Positions 26,015 through 34,188 are shown, numbered from the stretch's first letter. The stretch: DNA of 64,000 bases from Hymenobacter terrenus (GCF_000972495.1 NZ_LATM01000019.1:36883-100882), one strand, 5' to 3'. The notes: generated from the sequence alone by a model not told the origin. Program-made: numbers and translations.

Positions 26015-26773
26015 ATGGTTAAGAGAGAACCTTTGCGGTCAGAGGAATACTTCGACCAGACAATCACTTTTAAAAGAGGGGTTATTAATCGAGATAAAGA
26101 AGCGTTAGCTATTAATCCTGGGCAATTCGTTGAGCCAGAAATAATAGCAGCATCTGTTTTCAAGCATCATCACAATCTTTTTGTAGCGGAATACTCACGG
26201 GGCTACCCATTAGCAGAATTACAGGGGGCTTTCTCAGAGACTGTTACTTCCTGGGAGCAGCTAAAGGCTTTTGACAGAGACAATGTGTTTGCTGGGATAT
26301 TTAAAACGGATATTGATAATTATGTGCGGGCCCTTTGGCTACTCTCGCAAGCATATTTACTGGGTATAGAGCCGTCCGTGGTAATGCGCTTATTAGCGTG
26401 CATTGGCAACGAAGGGGAAGATTTGCTTTTTGAACGCCTTGTGACAGCTATAGTGCCTGAACTGCTACGCAAGCCAGCCAAGAAGCTGCTTTACCCAAAG
26501 CCATATCAGGCTCTCTACGATGCGTTAGACGCACCTAGTGAACAGCGGGCCACCCTGATACAGGAGTTTTTGAAGCAGTGGTACAAACGCATGAATAATA
26601 CAGGTTGGCATGACGCTCACAAAGCGCCTAAAGGGGGTGGATTTGTCGGCTACTGGTGCTGGGAGGCGGCGGGCGTGGCCCACGCCTTTGGCATCGATGA
26701 CAGTAGTTTTCGCGACCTGCCCTACTACCCGAAGGACTTGGCGGATTTCGCTCATGCTGCCAAGCTCGCGTAA
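26015..26773 (+). CDS. PoNi-type immunity protein 1 (DUF1910/DUF1911)
   Basis: 252 residues, the first gene after the effector and so its likely cognate inhibitor. The N-terminal DUF1910-like half opens VKREPLRSEEYFDQTI and has AEYSRGYPLAELQ; the C-terminal DUF1911 half has LLACIGNEGEDLLFERLV and the near-invariant GYWCWEAAGVAHAFGIDDS, then YYPKDLADF. Four paralogues follow. The C-terminal ~45 residues are nearly identical among all five, while the N-terminal halves have diverged, as expected if specificity resides there. Confidence 0.88.
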   Translation: MVKREPLRSEEYFDQTITFKRGVINRDKEALAINPGQFVEPEIIAASVFKHHHNLFVAEYSRGYPLAELQGAFSETVTSWEQLKAFDRDNVFAGIFKTDIDNYVRALWLLSQAYLLGIEPSVVMRLLACIGNEGEDLLFERLVTAIVPELLRKPAKKLLYPKPYQALYDALDAPSEQRATLIQEFLKQWYKRMNNTGWHDAHKAPKGGGFVGYWCWEAAGVAHAFGIDDSSFRDLPYYPKDLADFAHAAKLA

Positions 26774-26776
26774 ACC

Positions 26777-26806
26777 AAAGCCTCCGCTCACGCGGAGGCT
26801 TTTTTG
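26777..26806 (+). terminator. Terminator of the first PoNe/PoNi cassette
   Basis: AAAGCCTCCGC and GCGGAGGCTTT pair over TCAC and end in six T. The same hairpin recurs after the second immunity gene and as broken halves after the third and fourth. Confidence 0.85.
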
Positions 26807-26809
26807 CTA

Positions 26810-27019
26810 GCCGATGATCCGCTTCATGGGTCAGCATCAGTGGGGTGTGGCAATGCTACCCCACCACCAGAGCATATGATCACCGAAACAAAACCCACTA
26901 CTCCGGGCATCAAGCCCAAGTTTTCTATTGGCCAGATGAGCAACGTATGGGTGCTACATGATAAGAAGCTGCCTCGGGCAGCGAGCGAGGTGGAAGCTGA
27001 TCGTATTCAGCTACTATAA
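26810..27019 (+). pseudogene. Orphan PoNe C-terminal remnant 1
   Basis: Directly before the second immunity gene the frame reads SVGCGNATPPPEHMITETK, then IGQMSNVWVLHDKKLPRA and EVEADRI, matching the nuclease end of the TssD-PoNe fusion (GVWRNATPPPEYIITETK, KQMTNEWIFGSDRLTRA, EEADRI). There is no TssD domain, the Asp strand is altered and the last ~30 residues are missing. It is a displaced toxin tip. Confidence 0.85.
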
Positions 27020-27024
27020 TTTGT

Positions 27025-27780
27025 ATGACGAAGCGAGAGCCGTTACAATCCGAAGCCTATTTCGACGAATTGATAGCCTTCAAGAAAATGGTTATTGCCC
27101 GGGACCAAACCGCTTTATCGGCCGACCCGAAGCAATTTGCCCGACCAGATGCGCTGGCATTTTTCCTTTTTAGTCATGGTCGCATCTTGCCAATGGCTGA
27201 ATATTCCCGGGGGTACCCAGTGGCTGATTTCCATGCTTCACTCTCTCAGGTTATCAACTCGCTGGAACAGTTGCGTGCGCTGGACCCAGAGGGTACGTTC
27301 GCGATGAGCTTCAAGAGCGATATGGACGACTATGTACGGGCGCTGTGGCTCGTATCGCAAGCCATCCTGTTGCGCCTGGAGAACTCCCTCATTGAGCGGT
27401 TGCTGGCCTGCATCGGCAATGAAGGACAAGACCTGCTATTCGAGCGTTTGGTGGCCGTCGTAGCTCCCAACATAGGCCGTAAGCAAGCGAAAAAGCTTTT
27501 GTACCCCAAAGTTTATCAGTCACTGTATGACTCCATAGACGCTCCGGCCGAGCAACAGGCGGCTTTGGTGCAGCAGTTCTTAAAGAATTGGTACAAAGGC
27601 ATGCGCAAGACCGCCTGGTACGATTCCCATAAAGAAACCGATAGTGGCTTCTTCGGCTACTGGTGCTGGGAGGCAGCCGGGGTAGCCCACGCTTTCGGCA
27701 TTGATGACAGCAGTTTCCGCGACATGCCCTACTACCCCAAAGACCTGGCGGATTTCGCCCGCACCCCCAAGCTCACGTAA
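27025..27780 (+). CDS. PoNi-type immunity protein 2 (DUF1910/DUF1911)
   Basis: 251 residues, paralogous to the gene at 26015 over its full length: TKREPLQSEAYFDELI, AEYSRGYPVADFHASL, LACIGNEGQDLLFERLV, GYWCWEAAGVAHAFGIDDS. One difference is the loop HKETDSGFFGYW in place of the Gly-rich HK.PGGGGFFGYW of the others. It starts 5 bp after toxin remnant 1, so it was probably carried in with that tip as a cassette. Confidence 0.88.
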   Translation: MTKREPLQSEAYFDELIAFKKMVIARDQTALSADPKQFARPDALAFFLFSHGRILPMAEYSRGYPVADFHASLSQVINSLEQLRALDPEGTFAMSFKSDMDDYVRALWLVSQAILLRLENSLIERLLACIGNEGQDLLFERLVAVVAPNIGRKQAKKLLYPKVYQSLYDSIDAPAEQQAALVQQFLKNWYKGMRKTAWYDSHKETDSGFFGYWCWEAAGVAHAFGIDDSSFRDMPYYPKDLADFARTPKLT

Positions 27781-27783
27781 GCC

Positions 27784-27812
27784 AAAGCCTCCGCTCACGC
27801 GGGGGCTTTTTG
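27784..27812 (+). terminator. Terminator of the second PoNe/PoNi cassette
   Basis: AAAGCCTCCGCTCACGCGGG followed by GGCTTTTT is the same hairpin as at 26777 with one A-to-G change in the right arm that keeps G-T pairing. Confidence 0.8.
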
Positions 27813-27835
27813 TTATATCGTAACCCACTCCGCGG

Positions 27836-28078
27836 ACCGTGCCGCAATGAGACGTGGCGCAATGCTATCCCACTACTTAACACATTGACACCAAAACCAA
27901 GTATGACTCGGCGAAACTCTCCAGATGACAACTGAGTGACGACCGGGTGAGAAGAAGCTTATGCATCGAACGCGCGATGGACAAGAACCAGGTAGGAAAA
28001 CGTTTACTTCACGTTGGTAGCGATGGGAAAATGCCCGAATACGAGTTGGACGAAATGGGCAAAATTTCCATCCCTTAA
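27836..28078 (+). pseudogene. Orphan PoNe C-terminal remnant 2, frameshifted
   Basis: The stretch GTGGCGCAATGCTATCCCAC corresponds to WRNA..P of the nuclease, followed by a recognisable ACCAAAACCAAGTATGAC (TKTKYD) and, in another frame, QVGKRLLHVGSDGKMPEYEL ending GKISIP and TAA. The last part aligns with the fusion's QVEKRVLHIDFDGKLTEYKI. At least two frame changes and internal stops make it non-coding. Confidence 0.8.
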
Positions 28079-28088
28079 ATACAGTTAG

Positions 28089-28850
28089 ATGCTGAGCTTA
28101 CGTGATTCCTTAATGGATGAAGTCTATTTCGACAAGACAATCCGATTCAAGCAGCAGGCTATTGAAGAAGACCGAACTGATTTGCTGAATGACCCTGGGC
28201 AGTTTCCGAAAATTGAAGGTGTATATGAGCGCCTCTTTCGGTTTCAGCACCACCTCTGGATGGCACAATATTCCCGCGGCGCCGCCATTCAGGACCTGGA
28301 AGAGAGCTTTTTGCTCGTTGTACAAGCCGCCGAGGACTTGCGTCGAGTAGATGTTCGCGGGGTGCACGCTTTTAATTTTAACACAACGCTGGATAATTAT
28401 GTGGCGGCGTTGTGGCTGCTGTCCCAAGTCTATTTACTCAAGGTAAAGCCCGAACTGGTTACTCGCTTATTAGCATGTATTGCCAATGAAGGGGAGGATT
28501 TGCTGCTCGAACGGTTAGCCGCCATAAGCGCCCCCGATATTAGACGCAAATCGGCTAAAAAGCTATTGTACCCCAAAGCCTATCAGAGCCTTTATGATGC
28601 CTTGGACGCTTCTGCTGAGCAGCAGGCTACGCTAATGCAACAATTTCTAAAGGGCTGGTATAAGGCCATGAGTAAGACGGGCTGGCATAACTCCCACAAA
28701 GGCCCTGGTGGTGGAGGTTTCTTCGGCTACTGGTGCTGGGAGGCAGCCGGGGTGGCCCATTCTTTCGGCATTGATGACAGTAGCTTCCGCGACATGCCTT
28801 ACTACCCCAAAGACCTGGCTGACTTCGCCCGCACCCCCAAGCTCACGTAA
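28089..28850 (+). CDS. PoNi-type immunity protein 3 (DUF1910/DUF1911)
   Basis: 253 residues. It starts 10 bp after toxin remnant 2. The opening SLRDSLMDEVYFDKTI is the most diverged of the set, but MAQYSRGAAIQDLEESF, LLACIANEGEDLLLERLA and the terminal GYWCWEAAGVAHSFGIDDS with DMPYYPKDLADFARTPKLT place it in the family. Its last 30 codons are nearly identical at DNA level to the second immunity gene, suggesting recombination through the shared 3' end. Confidence 0.88.
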   Translation: MLSLRDSLMDEVYFDKTIRFKQQAIEEDRTDLLNDPGQFPKIEGVYERLFRFQHHLWMAQYSRGAAIQDLEESFLLVVQAAEDLRRVDVRGVHAFNFNTTLDNYVAALWLLSQVYLLKVKPELVTRLLACIANEGEDLLLERLAAISAPDIRRKSAKKLLYPKAYQSLYDALDASAEQQATLMQQFLKGWYKAMSKTGWHNSHKGPGGGGFFGYWCWEAAGVAHSFGIDDSSFRDMPYYPKDLADFARTPKLT

Positions 28851-28921
28851 GCCAAAGCCTCCGCTCATGAATCAGGTATAGATAAATGCGGTAAAATTGT
28901 TACCCCCAATACCCCAATGAA

Positions 28922-29680
28922 ATGACCAAGCGTGAGCCCTTAATGACCGAAGCATACTTTGACCAGCGCCTCGCGTTTGTAGAACAAATTATTGCAGAAG
29001 ATGAAACGGACCTTCGCGACGACCCTACCCAGTTTACGGATGTTGCCAGCGTTTATTTCAACATTTTTCAACATCGGCTATTTCATCTCATCTCCCTTTA
29101 TTCACGAGGGTATCCATTAGATAGCGTGCAAAAAAGCTACCTGCTTCTAATCGATGACTGGGAGCAGCAACGGGTTGCTGACGAGGAGAACGTGTACGCT
29201 GGAGACTTTCAACGCGACATGAGCACCTACGTGCAGGCGCTATGGCTACTGTCACTAGCCTACCTGCTGCACATCAACCAGTCCGACATTGTGCGTCTGT
29301 TAGCGTGTGTTCGAAATGAAGGACAAGACGTGCTATTTGAACGGCTCGTTGCAGCACGTGTAAGCGGAACGGCTCGAAAGCCAGCTGAAAAACTGTTGTA
29401 TCCGAAAGCGTATCAGCCCCTATATGATGCGCTAGATGCTCCCGTTGAACAGCAGGCCGCGTTAGTAAAGCAGTTTTTGACGAGCTGGTATAAGCGCATG
29501 AGCAGCACGGGGTGGCATAACGCCCACTTAGGCCCAGATGGGGGCGGGTTTGACGGCTACTGGTGCTGGGAGACGGCCGGGGTGGCCCACGCTTTCGGCA
29601 TTGATGACAGCAGCTTCCACGACCTGCCCTACTACCCCAAAGACCTGGCGGATTTCGCTCATGCTGCCAAACCCACGTAA
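28922..29680 (+). CDS. PoNi-type immunity protein 4 (DUF1910/DUF1911)
   Basis: 252 residues: TKREPLMTEAYFDQRLAF, LYSRGYPLDSVQKSYLL, LLACVRNEGQDVLFERLV, GYWCWETAGVAHAFGIDDS. Only 71 bp separate it from the previous gene. That gap holds the left half of the cassette terminator (to about 28866) joined to a few codons (DKCGKIVTPNTPMK) that look like the very end of a toxin tip, so most of the intervening cassette part was deleted. Confidence 0.88.
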   Translation: MTKREPLMTEAYFDQRLAFVEQIIAEDETDLRDDPTQFTDVASVYFNIFQHRLFHLISLYSRGYPLDSVQKSYLLLIDDWEQQRVADEENVYAGDFQRDMSTYVQALWLLSLAYLLHINQSDIVRLLACVRNEGQDVLFERLVAARVSGTARKPAEKLLYPKAYQPLYDALDAPVEQQAALVKQFLTSWYKRMSSTGWHNAHLGPDGGGFDGYWCWETAGVAHAFGIDDSSFHDLPYYPKDLADFAHAAKPT

Positions 29681-29792
29681 GCCAAAGCCTCTCCCCTAAA
29701 TCAAGACAAAGGCACATAAAGCCCTTTCAAATACCTCGGCTCGTACGATCAATACAACGGGCACCCCGGCCTTCCTTTAGCTAAACAGCCCT

Positions 29793-30308
29793 ATGGAACC
29801 TAACCTTTTCAGTGGTACTGAGGAACCCGCTACGCTATCTGACATCGCAGCTATCGAGCAGCAATACGGCTTTACGCTGCCCGACGATTACAAAGCCCAC
29901 CTCCTTCAATATAATGGTGGCTGGCCCGAACGCTCCATCTTTATGGAGGTTCGACCCGACGGCGAACAGATAGCTCGTGATATCAGCGATTTCTACTCGG
30001 TGCGTTACGGCGATATCACGTTGGAAAGCGGCTTAGAGTCATTAGCTGACCAATTGCATTCCGACTTAGTACCGTTTGGAGACGAAACCGGCGGGGATAT
30101 TTTTGTTCTCAGCGTAGGTCCACAGGATTACGGTAGTGTTTACTACATCGGCCACGAATTCTACAAGGCCCCCGAGTATGAGTATGACGAGGAAACTGAC
30201 GAATCGACGCCCCCGGCCCCGCTAGACTATGGCGCGGGAGTACATTTCCTGGCTCCGTCTTTCACGGCTTTTTTAGAGGGACTAAGAGAACCCAACGAGG
30301 CAAGCTAG
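29793..30308 (+). CDS. SUKH-family (SMI1/KNR4) immunity protein
   Basis: 171 residues with the SUKH signature: ATLSDIAAIEQQYGFTLPDD, YKAHLLQYNGG, then LVPFGDETGGDIFVLSVG and YYIGHEF. SUKH proteins neutralise many unrelated polymorphic toxins in the cytoplasm. No cognate toxin is adjacent, so it is an orphan immunity gene inside the array. It lies 41 bp upstream of a family X gene on the same strand. Confidence 0.85.
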   Translation: MEPNLFSGTEEPATLSDIAAIEQQYGFTLPDDYKAHLLQYNGGWPERSIFMEVRPDGEQIARDISDFYSVRYGDITLESGLESLADQLHSDLVPFGDETGGDIFVLSVGPQDYGSVYYIGHEFYKAPEYEYDEETDESTPPAPLDYGAGVHFLAPSFTAFLEGLREPNEAS

Positions 30309-30349
30309 CCGGGGCTGCCCCGACAGTGAACCCTTAAAGCGAAATTGTC

Positions 30350-30913
30350 ATGATTGCTCAACCTTCTATCACCGCTACCGACTGCTTACTTTCAGCAACG
30401 GCAAACCAATTGGCTAACGCGCTGCACTTGCATTACGAGGTGGTCAACACTTCCGACAAGCCTCTTTACTTATTCAATAAGCTAGCGCGTGTTGGTGGCA
30501 AAAGTGTATTCGACACCGACCCCAATGCTACTAACATTCTGCTTTACGCCAATCATGTGGCAGTGAGCAAGACCCTCGTACCCGTACCTGATGACAAAGA
30601 AGTAGAGCGGGAGTACGTTCCAGGATTAACCCGAATAGCACCCGGAGGAAAGTTCGCCGAAACGATGCAGTTGCAATGCCCGCTTTCTCCATTTACCTGG
30701 TATGAAGGCCGCCCCATGAAGTCAGCGCCGGTAAGTCGTGCGCTATTTTTTGAACTAGGCTATGCCGTTGCTTCCGAAGAAGTTGAGAACCTTGTTCAAC
30801 TACTGAGCACCCCTTATGGGGAGATTTATACTGCTAACTGGTTTCCGTTGCAATTGCAGAAACGTGTCTCGACGGGTCCACTACTCGACGTCTCTGTTTT
30901 CTCGGCGAGATAA
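30350..30913 (+). CDS. Family X protein, second intact copy
   Basis: 187 residues, paralogous to 11395-12048: LHLHYEVVNTSDKPLYLFNKL, GLTRIAPGGKFAETMQLQCP, APVSRALFFELGYAVASEEV. The match to the other copy is clear in the N-terminal strand pair and around FELGY. It lies in the immunity array between a SUKH gene and a toxin remnant that starts in the same frame directly after its stop codon. Family X occurs in both effector loci of this window, which points to an immunity or adaptor role. Confidence 0.65.
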   Translation: MIAQPSITATDCLLSATANQLANALHLHYEVVNTSDKPLYLFNKLARVGGKSVFDTDPNATNILLYANHVAVSKTLVPVPDDKEVEREYVPGLTRIAPGGKFAETMQLQCPLSPFTWYEGRPMKSAPVSRALFFELGYAVASEEVENLVQLLSTPYGEIYTANWFPLQLQKRVSTGPLLDVSVFSAR

Positions 30914-31165
30914 TCAATAAGTAGAATAAAGTACCTCATCACTGAGACCAAATATAACAACTCTAGCCTCTCTAAAGGGCAGATGAATAAGCAATGGGTG
31001 TTGAGTGGTAACAGATTAGAGCAAGCAGTTGGCCCTGATAAGGCTATCGAAATACGCAAGGCTCTATTCAATGATGATGTAGGCAAGCGTCTACTACAAG
31101 TCGATGCCACTGGCAACATGCAAGTGCGAGGCATTAACCGGGCAGGAAAATTAGTTGACCTGTAA
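30914..31165 (+). pseudogene. Orphan PoNe C-terminal remnant 3, frame intact
   Basis: The open frame reads RIKYLITETKYNNSSLSKGQ, MNKQWVLSGNRLEQAV and DDVGKRLLQVDATGNM, ending GKLVDL. It retains the ExK strand and the QM..QW helix of the nuclease but lacks the GEYQ/GIDG strands, so it cannot be active alone. It is the best preserved tip and could be donated to a TssD by recombination. It precedes the fifth immunity gene by 12 bp. Confidence 0.85.
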
Positions 31166-31177
31166 CTTTTTTATGAT

Positions 31178-31966
31178 ATGGCGAAGCGCGAACCTTTAAT
31201 GACTGACCAGTATTTCGATGAGCACATTGCCCTCCGAGAAAAAACAGTCCGTGAATGGCAGGATGAAATGTTGCAGTATAAAAACAAGGATGCGGCTCAA
31301 TTCAGTGTATTTCAATACTGCATGCACCTTGTTCCTGCCTATTACTCACGCGGAAATTCCATATTCGAAATCAAGAATAAATTTTTAGCTGCGCTTGAAG
31401 CCTGGGAAACACTGAAGCAGATAGACGTAGATAAGCAATTTGTAAACTCGCTGAAAAACGGTCTCAACGATTACGTTAATTCTATCGGACTACTCTCACA
31501 AGCGTATTTGCTGGATATGGAGCCAGTGATAATAGCCCGATTATTAGCTTGTATTGGTAGTGAAGGCCAGGACTTGTTGTTTGAACAACTTGTGGCTCAA
31601 ATAGCTCCGGCTCTAGTTCGTAAATCAGCCAAAAAGCTTCTTTACCCGAAAGTATATCAGCTGCTTTACGATGCGTTAAATGCGTCTGCTGATCAACAAT
31701 CCGTACTAGTTCAGCAGTTTTTGAAAGACTGGTATAAAGGGATTAAAGTTGTTGGTTGGCACAACTCGCATAAAGGCCCTGGTGGTGGAGGTTTCTTCGG
31801 CTACTGGTGCTGGGAGGCCGCTGGGGTAGCTCATGCCTTCGGCATTGATGACAGCAGCTTCCACGACATGCCCTACTACCCCAAGGACCTCGCCGACTTC
31901 GGCCAAGCCGCAGGAAAAGCTGCTGATACGCTGCGGCAAAGCCCTCGGCGGACAGCGGATGCATGA
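31178..31966 (+). CDS. PoNi-type immunity protein 5 (DUF1910/DUF1911)
   Basis: 262 residues: AKREPLMTDQYFDEHIAL, YYSRGNSIFEIKNKFL, LLACIGSEGQDLLFEQLV, GYWCWEAAGVAHAFGIDDS. It carries a C-terminal extension of about 18 residues (GQAAGKAADTLRQSPRRTADA) in place of the usual AAKLT end and has no cassette terminator after it. It is the last gene of the array. Confidence 0.87.
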   Translation: MAKREPLMTDQYFDEHIALREKTVREWQDEMLQYKNKDAAQFSVFQYCMHLVPAYYSRGNSIFEIKNKFLAALEAWETLKQIDVDKQFVNSLKNGLNDYVNSIGLLSQAYLLDMEPVIIARLLACIGSEGQDLLFEQLVAQIAPALVRKSAKKLLYPKVYQLLYDALNASADQQSVLVQQFLKDWYKGIKVVGWHNSHKGPGGGGFFGYWCWEAAGVAHAFGIDDSSFHDMPYYPKDLADFGQAAGKAADTLRQSPRRTADA

Positions 31967-31976
31967 CCTGGTTTTA

Positions 31977-32363
31977 TTATCTGGTGCTTCTCGCGCCTAG
32001 CAGAAAGCCAAGGAGGCCAACTAGTAGCAGGACCGTTGCTAAAACATCAATCGTCATTACCCTTTTGAGTTGTGAGCTAATGTCCTTGCCAATCCAGAAG
32101 TAGAGTACGATGAACGATACCATGCTAACCAACCCCGTGACGGTTGCTACGGTATAATTCTTTCTACTGATAGCTGATGCAATCATGAGTCCGCCAATTA
32201 TGCCAAATAGCACCGCACGGTGTCTGAGCAGCAACTCATAACTCGCATTGGGCACTTCAACACCGTAAGATTTCGAAATCCTATCGGGAAGAAAGACCAG
32301 CAGGGACGGTAATAAGTTGATCAGACCCGCTGCGAAGAGCATTAGTCGGTAAAATAATTCCAT
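31977..32363 (-). CDS. Small four-helix membrane protein
   Basis: 128 residues with four hydrophobic segments near 5-25, 49-63, 70-90 and 107-125. The loop PDRISKSYGVEVPNASYELL and 'LLRHRAVLFGIIGGLMIASA' occur in a widespread bacterial family of unknown function that databases sometimes mislabel as phosphopantetheine adenylyltransferase. No enzymatic residues are evident. It is convergent with the immunity array and may be co-regulated with the TetR gene upstream on its strand. Confidence 0.65.
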   Translation of the reverse strand: MELFYRLMLFAAGLINLLPSLLVFLPDRISKSYGVEVPNASYELLLRHRAVLFGIIGGLMIASAISRKNYTVATVTGLVSMVSFIVLYFWIGKDISSQLKRVMTIDVLATVLLLVGLLGFLLGARSTR

Positions 32364-32504
32364 GTTTTGTTGACTTATCCGCCGTAAGGTCCAGCCGCGT
32401 TGAGGGCTGTAGGTCTGTTGTAGGGGTGAGTGGGGCTGATGCTGTTGATAGGAGGAAAGGAGGTGGATATTTTAAACTGTTTGGTCTTTTTTTAGGCAAA
32501 AAAT

Positions 32505-33101
32505 TTAGCCTGCCAACTGGTTCGTCACGTAGTCTCGTAGTCGGTCCAGCAGCCGGTTCAGCACCCGCGGGTCGCCGCTGGTTTGGCTCAGCAGGATGCC
32601 ACCTTGGATTTGGGCATACAGGTACTCGGCTTCGTACGAGGTGCTTAAGTTCGAGCGAAACTCACCGCTGGCCATGCCCCGCGCTAGGATAAGATGCAGC
32701 CCGTCCAACAATTCCGCCAAGGCAGCCCGCACCTGGCGATGTAAGGCCGGATAAGCGTCGTGCGTTTCTACTGCCGCGTTCATGATAGGACAACCGCCCG
32801 GTACCACTGGCTGCACCGTGTAGTTGCGGTAAAACTTGAGAATGGCCAGCACCTGTCCCTGCGCAGTCGCCTGGGATGCCGTCGCGCGCGCCAGTGCCGC
32901 CCGCAACTGGCCGTATGAGTGCGCAAACGCGGCAGCAGCGATTTCATCCTTGCCCGAAAAGTTGCCATAGATGCCCCCTTTGGTCAGGCCCGTGGCCGCC
33001 AGGATGTCGTTCATGGACGTGCCCGCGTAGCCCTTGGTGTTGAACAGCGGAGCGGACAACTCGATAATTCGTTGCTTGGTCCGGTCTGACTTAGAGGGCA
33101 T
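32505..33101 (-). CDS. TetR/AcrR-family transcriptional regulator
   Basis: 198 residues. The N-terminal HTH is classic: RTKQRIIELSAPLFNTKGYA, then GTSMNDILAATGLTKGGIYG and NFSGKDEI. The ligand-binding half has CPIMNAAVETHDAYPALHRQ. TetR proteins usually repress their own or a neighbouring gene until a small molecule binds. The target may be the small membrane protein at 31977 (about 140 bp downstream, same strand) or itself, given the palindrome at 33128. Confidence 0.93.
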   Translation of the reverse strand: MPSKSDRTKQRIIELSAPLFNTKGYAGTSMNDILAATGLTKGGIYGNFSGKDEIAAAAFAHSYGQLRAALARATASQATAQGQVLAILKFYRNYTVQPVVPGGCPIMNAAVETHDAYPALHRQVRAALAELLDGLHLILARGMASGEFRSNLSTSYEAEYLYAQIQGGILLSQTSGDPRVLNRLLDRLRDYVTNQLAG

Positions 33102-33127
33102 GGCATGTAGGAACAGAGGTACGAATA

Positions 33128-33143
33128 TAAACCAAAAGGTTTA
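33128..33143. promoter_or_regulatory. Candidate TetR operator
   Basis: TAAACC and GGTTTA are inverted around AAAA, 27 bp upstream of the TetR start codon. Position and symmetry fit an autoregulatory operator; not tested further. Confidence 0.45.
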
Positions 33144-33369
33144 ATTTTCCTGTTTGCGTGCCGCATTGATGAATAGGTGAGTCACCTGAATCGGTAATGA
33201 AGTGTTGACTCACCTTGGTGGACGCTGGTTCACTCAGCCTAAAGCAAGCCCGCCCAGAAATTGCCTTATCCCAGGGTGTGCGAACCGTAATCAGCAACTG
33301 GCTGATAAGCCCCCGCCGTGCCCGCTGCTGGGGCTTTTTCGCGTACGGCAAAACCACTCGCTGCTTCTT

Positions 33370-33448
33370 GTAGCCTTTTTCAAAATTGCTGCGTCAAAGG
33401 CTACACCATACTTGTAGCCTTCTCTCGGCGTTTGCAAAAAAAGGCTAC
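33370..33448. repeat. Two tandem inverted hexamer pairs (GTAGCC-N23-GGCTAC) before an HTH gene
   Basis: GTAGCC at 33370 and GGCTAC at 33399 are 23 bp apart; GTAGCC at 33414 and GGCTAC at 33443 repeat the arrangement, 44 bp on. The flanking bases extend the arms to about GTAGCCTTT/AAAGGCTAC. The last half-site ends 28 bp before the ATG at 33477. The same 6-23-6 layout with different hexamers precedes the paralogous gene at 63639. Confidence 0.9.
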
Positions 33449-33476
33449 AATTTCCTTCACCTCTGCGGGCAGCAGT

Positions 33477-34058
33477 ATGAAAGCTATTCCCTCTACCAGC
33501 ACGGCTGCGGCGGTGCGGGCTTATTTCGGCCTTTCGCAAGCGGCGCTGGCGCAGTTTCTGGGTGTCACGCGGGGGCAGGTGGCCCATGTAGAAGCGGGCC
33601 GCCGCGGGCTGAACCGCGCCGACAACCACCGCCTGAACCAGCTGGCCGACCTGCTGCCGCCATCCCTCACTGATGAAGCGTCGGTTCCCGCCACCCCGGC
33701 CGAGACTCCCGCGCTTCCCGAACCCCTCGACCCCCACCCGTTGCGGCGTCGGCAGCGCCGGTGCACCTGGCGGGCCACCAACTTGCGCTACGACCTCGCC
33801 AAACTGGACGCCCGCGCCGACGTGGCCCGCCGTTGGCAGCAGGTCTTGCCGGGCCTGTTAGCCGCGCTGCCCACCGACCCGGCCAATGCTGCCGCCCAGC
33901 GCACCCGCCGATGGCTCACCACCCAGGCCACCGAAGCCGCCGCCGAGCTAGACGGAACCACTGCCACCACCCGGGTGCTGCTGCGGCTGCGCATCGAGCA
34001 CCTGGAAGCCGAAGCCGCCCAACTAACCCAGCTATTGGCGTCACTAGCCCAGTCCTGA
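33477..34058 (+). CDS. XRE-like HTH protein
   Basis: 193 residues from the ATG at 33477, chosen because it lies just after the inverted repeats and begins the conserved part. An XRE-type helix-turn-helix covers residues 10-60 (VRAYFGLSQAALAQFLGVTR, then GQVAHVEAGRRGL). A Pro-rich linker and a helical, Arg/Ala-rich C-terminal half with a leucine-heptad end (RLRIEHLEAEAAQLTQLL) follow. A paralogue is at 63639. It probably binds the repeats upstream of itself. The target beyond itself is unknown. Confidence 0.75.
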   Translation: MKAIPSTSTAAAVRAYFGLSQAALAQFLGVTRGQVAHVEAGRRGLNRADNHRLNQLADLLPPSLTDEASVPATPAETPALPEPLDPHPLRRRQRRCTWRATNLRYDLAKLDARADVARRWQQVLPGLLAALPTDPANAAAQRTRRWLTTQATEAAAELDGTTATTRVLLRLRIEHLEAEAAQLTQLLASLAQS

Positions 34059-34083
34059 ACGAGGGAGGGGAGGCGCCAACCCG

Positions 34084-34188
34084 TCATGCTGAGCGGAGCC
34101 GAAGCATCTCGCTCGGAGTAGTAACTCAATCGTCAGAAAAGGATTAGTGGTGGCACGCGAGATGCTTCGGCTCCGCTCAGCACGACGG
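34084..34188. repeat. Palindromic repeat, CGTCATGCTGAGC family
   Basis: CGTCATGCTGAGCGGAGCCG at 34082 is mirrored by CGGCTCCGCTCAGCACGACG ending at 34187, with arms extending to GAAGCATCTCGC. Related copies: 55078-55176 and a collapsed one at 57762-57801. The 34200-34400 stretch after it holds only short GGT/TCATGA-rich repeats (variants of ATTAGTTCATGACGG) and no gene. Confidence 0.85.
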
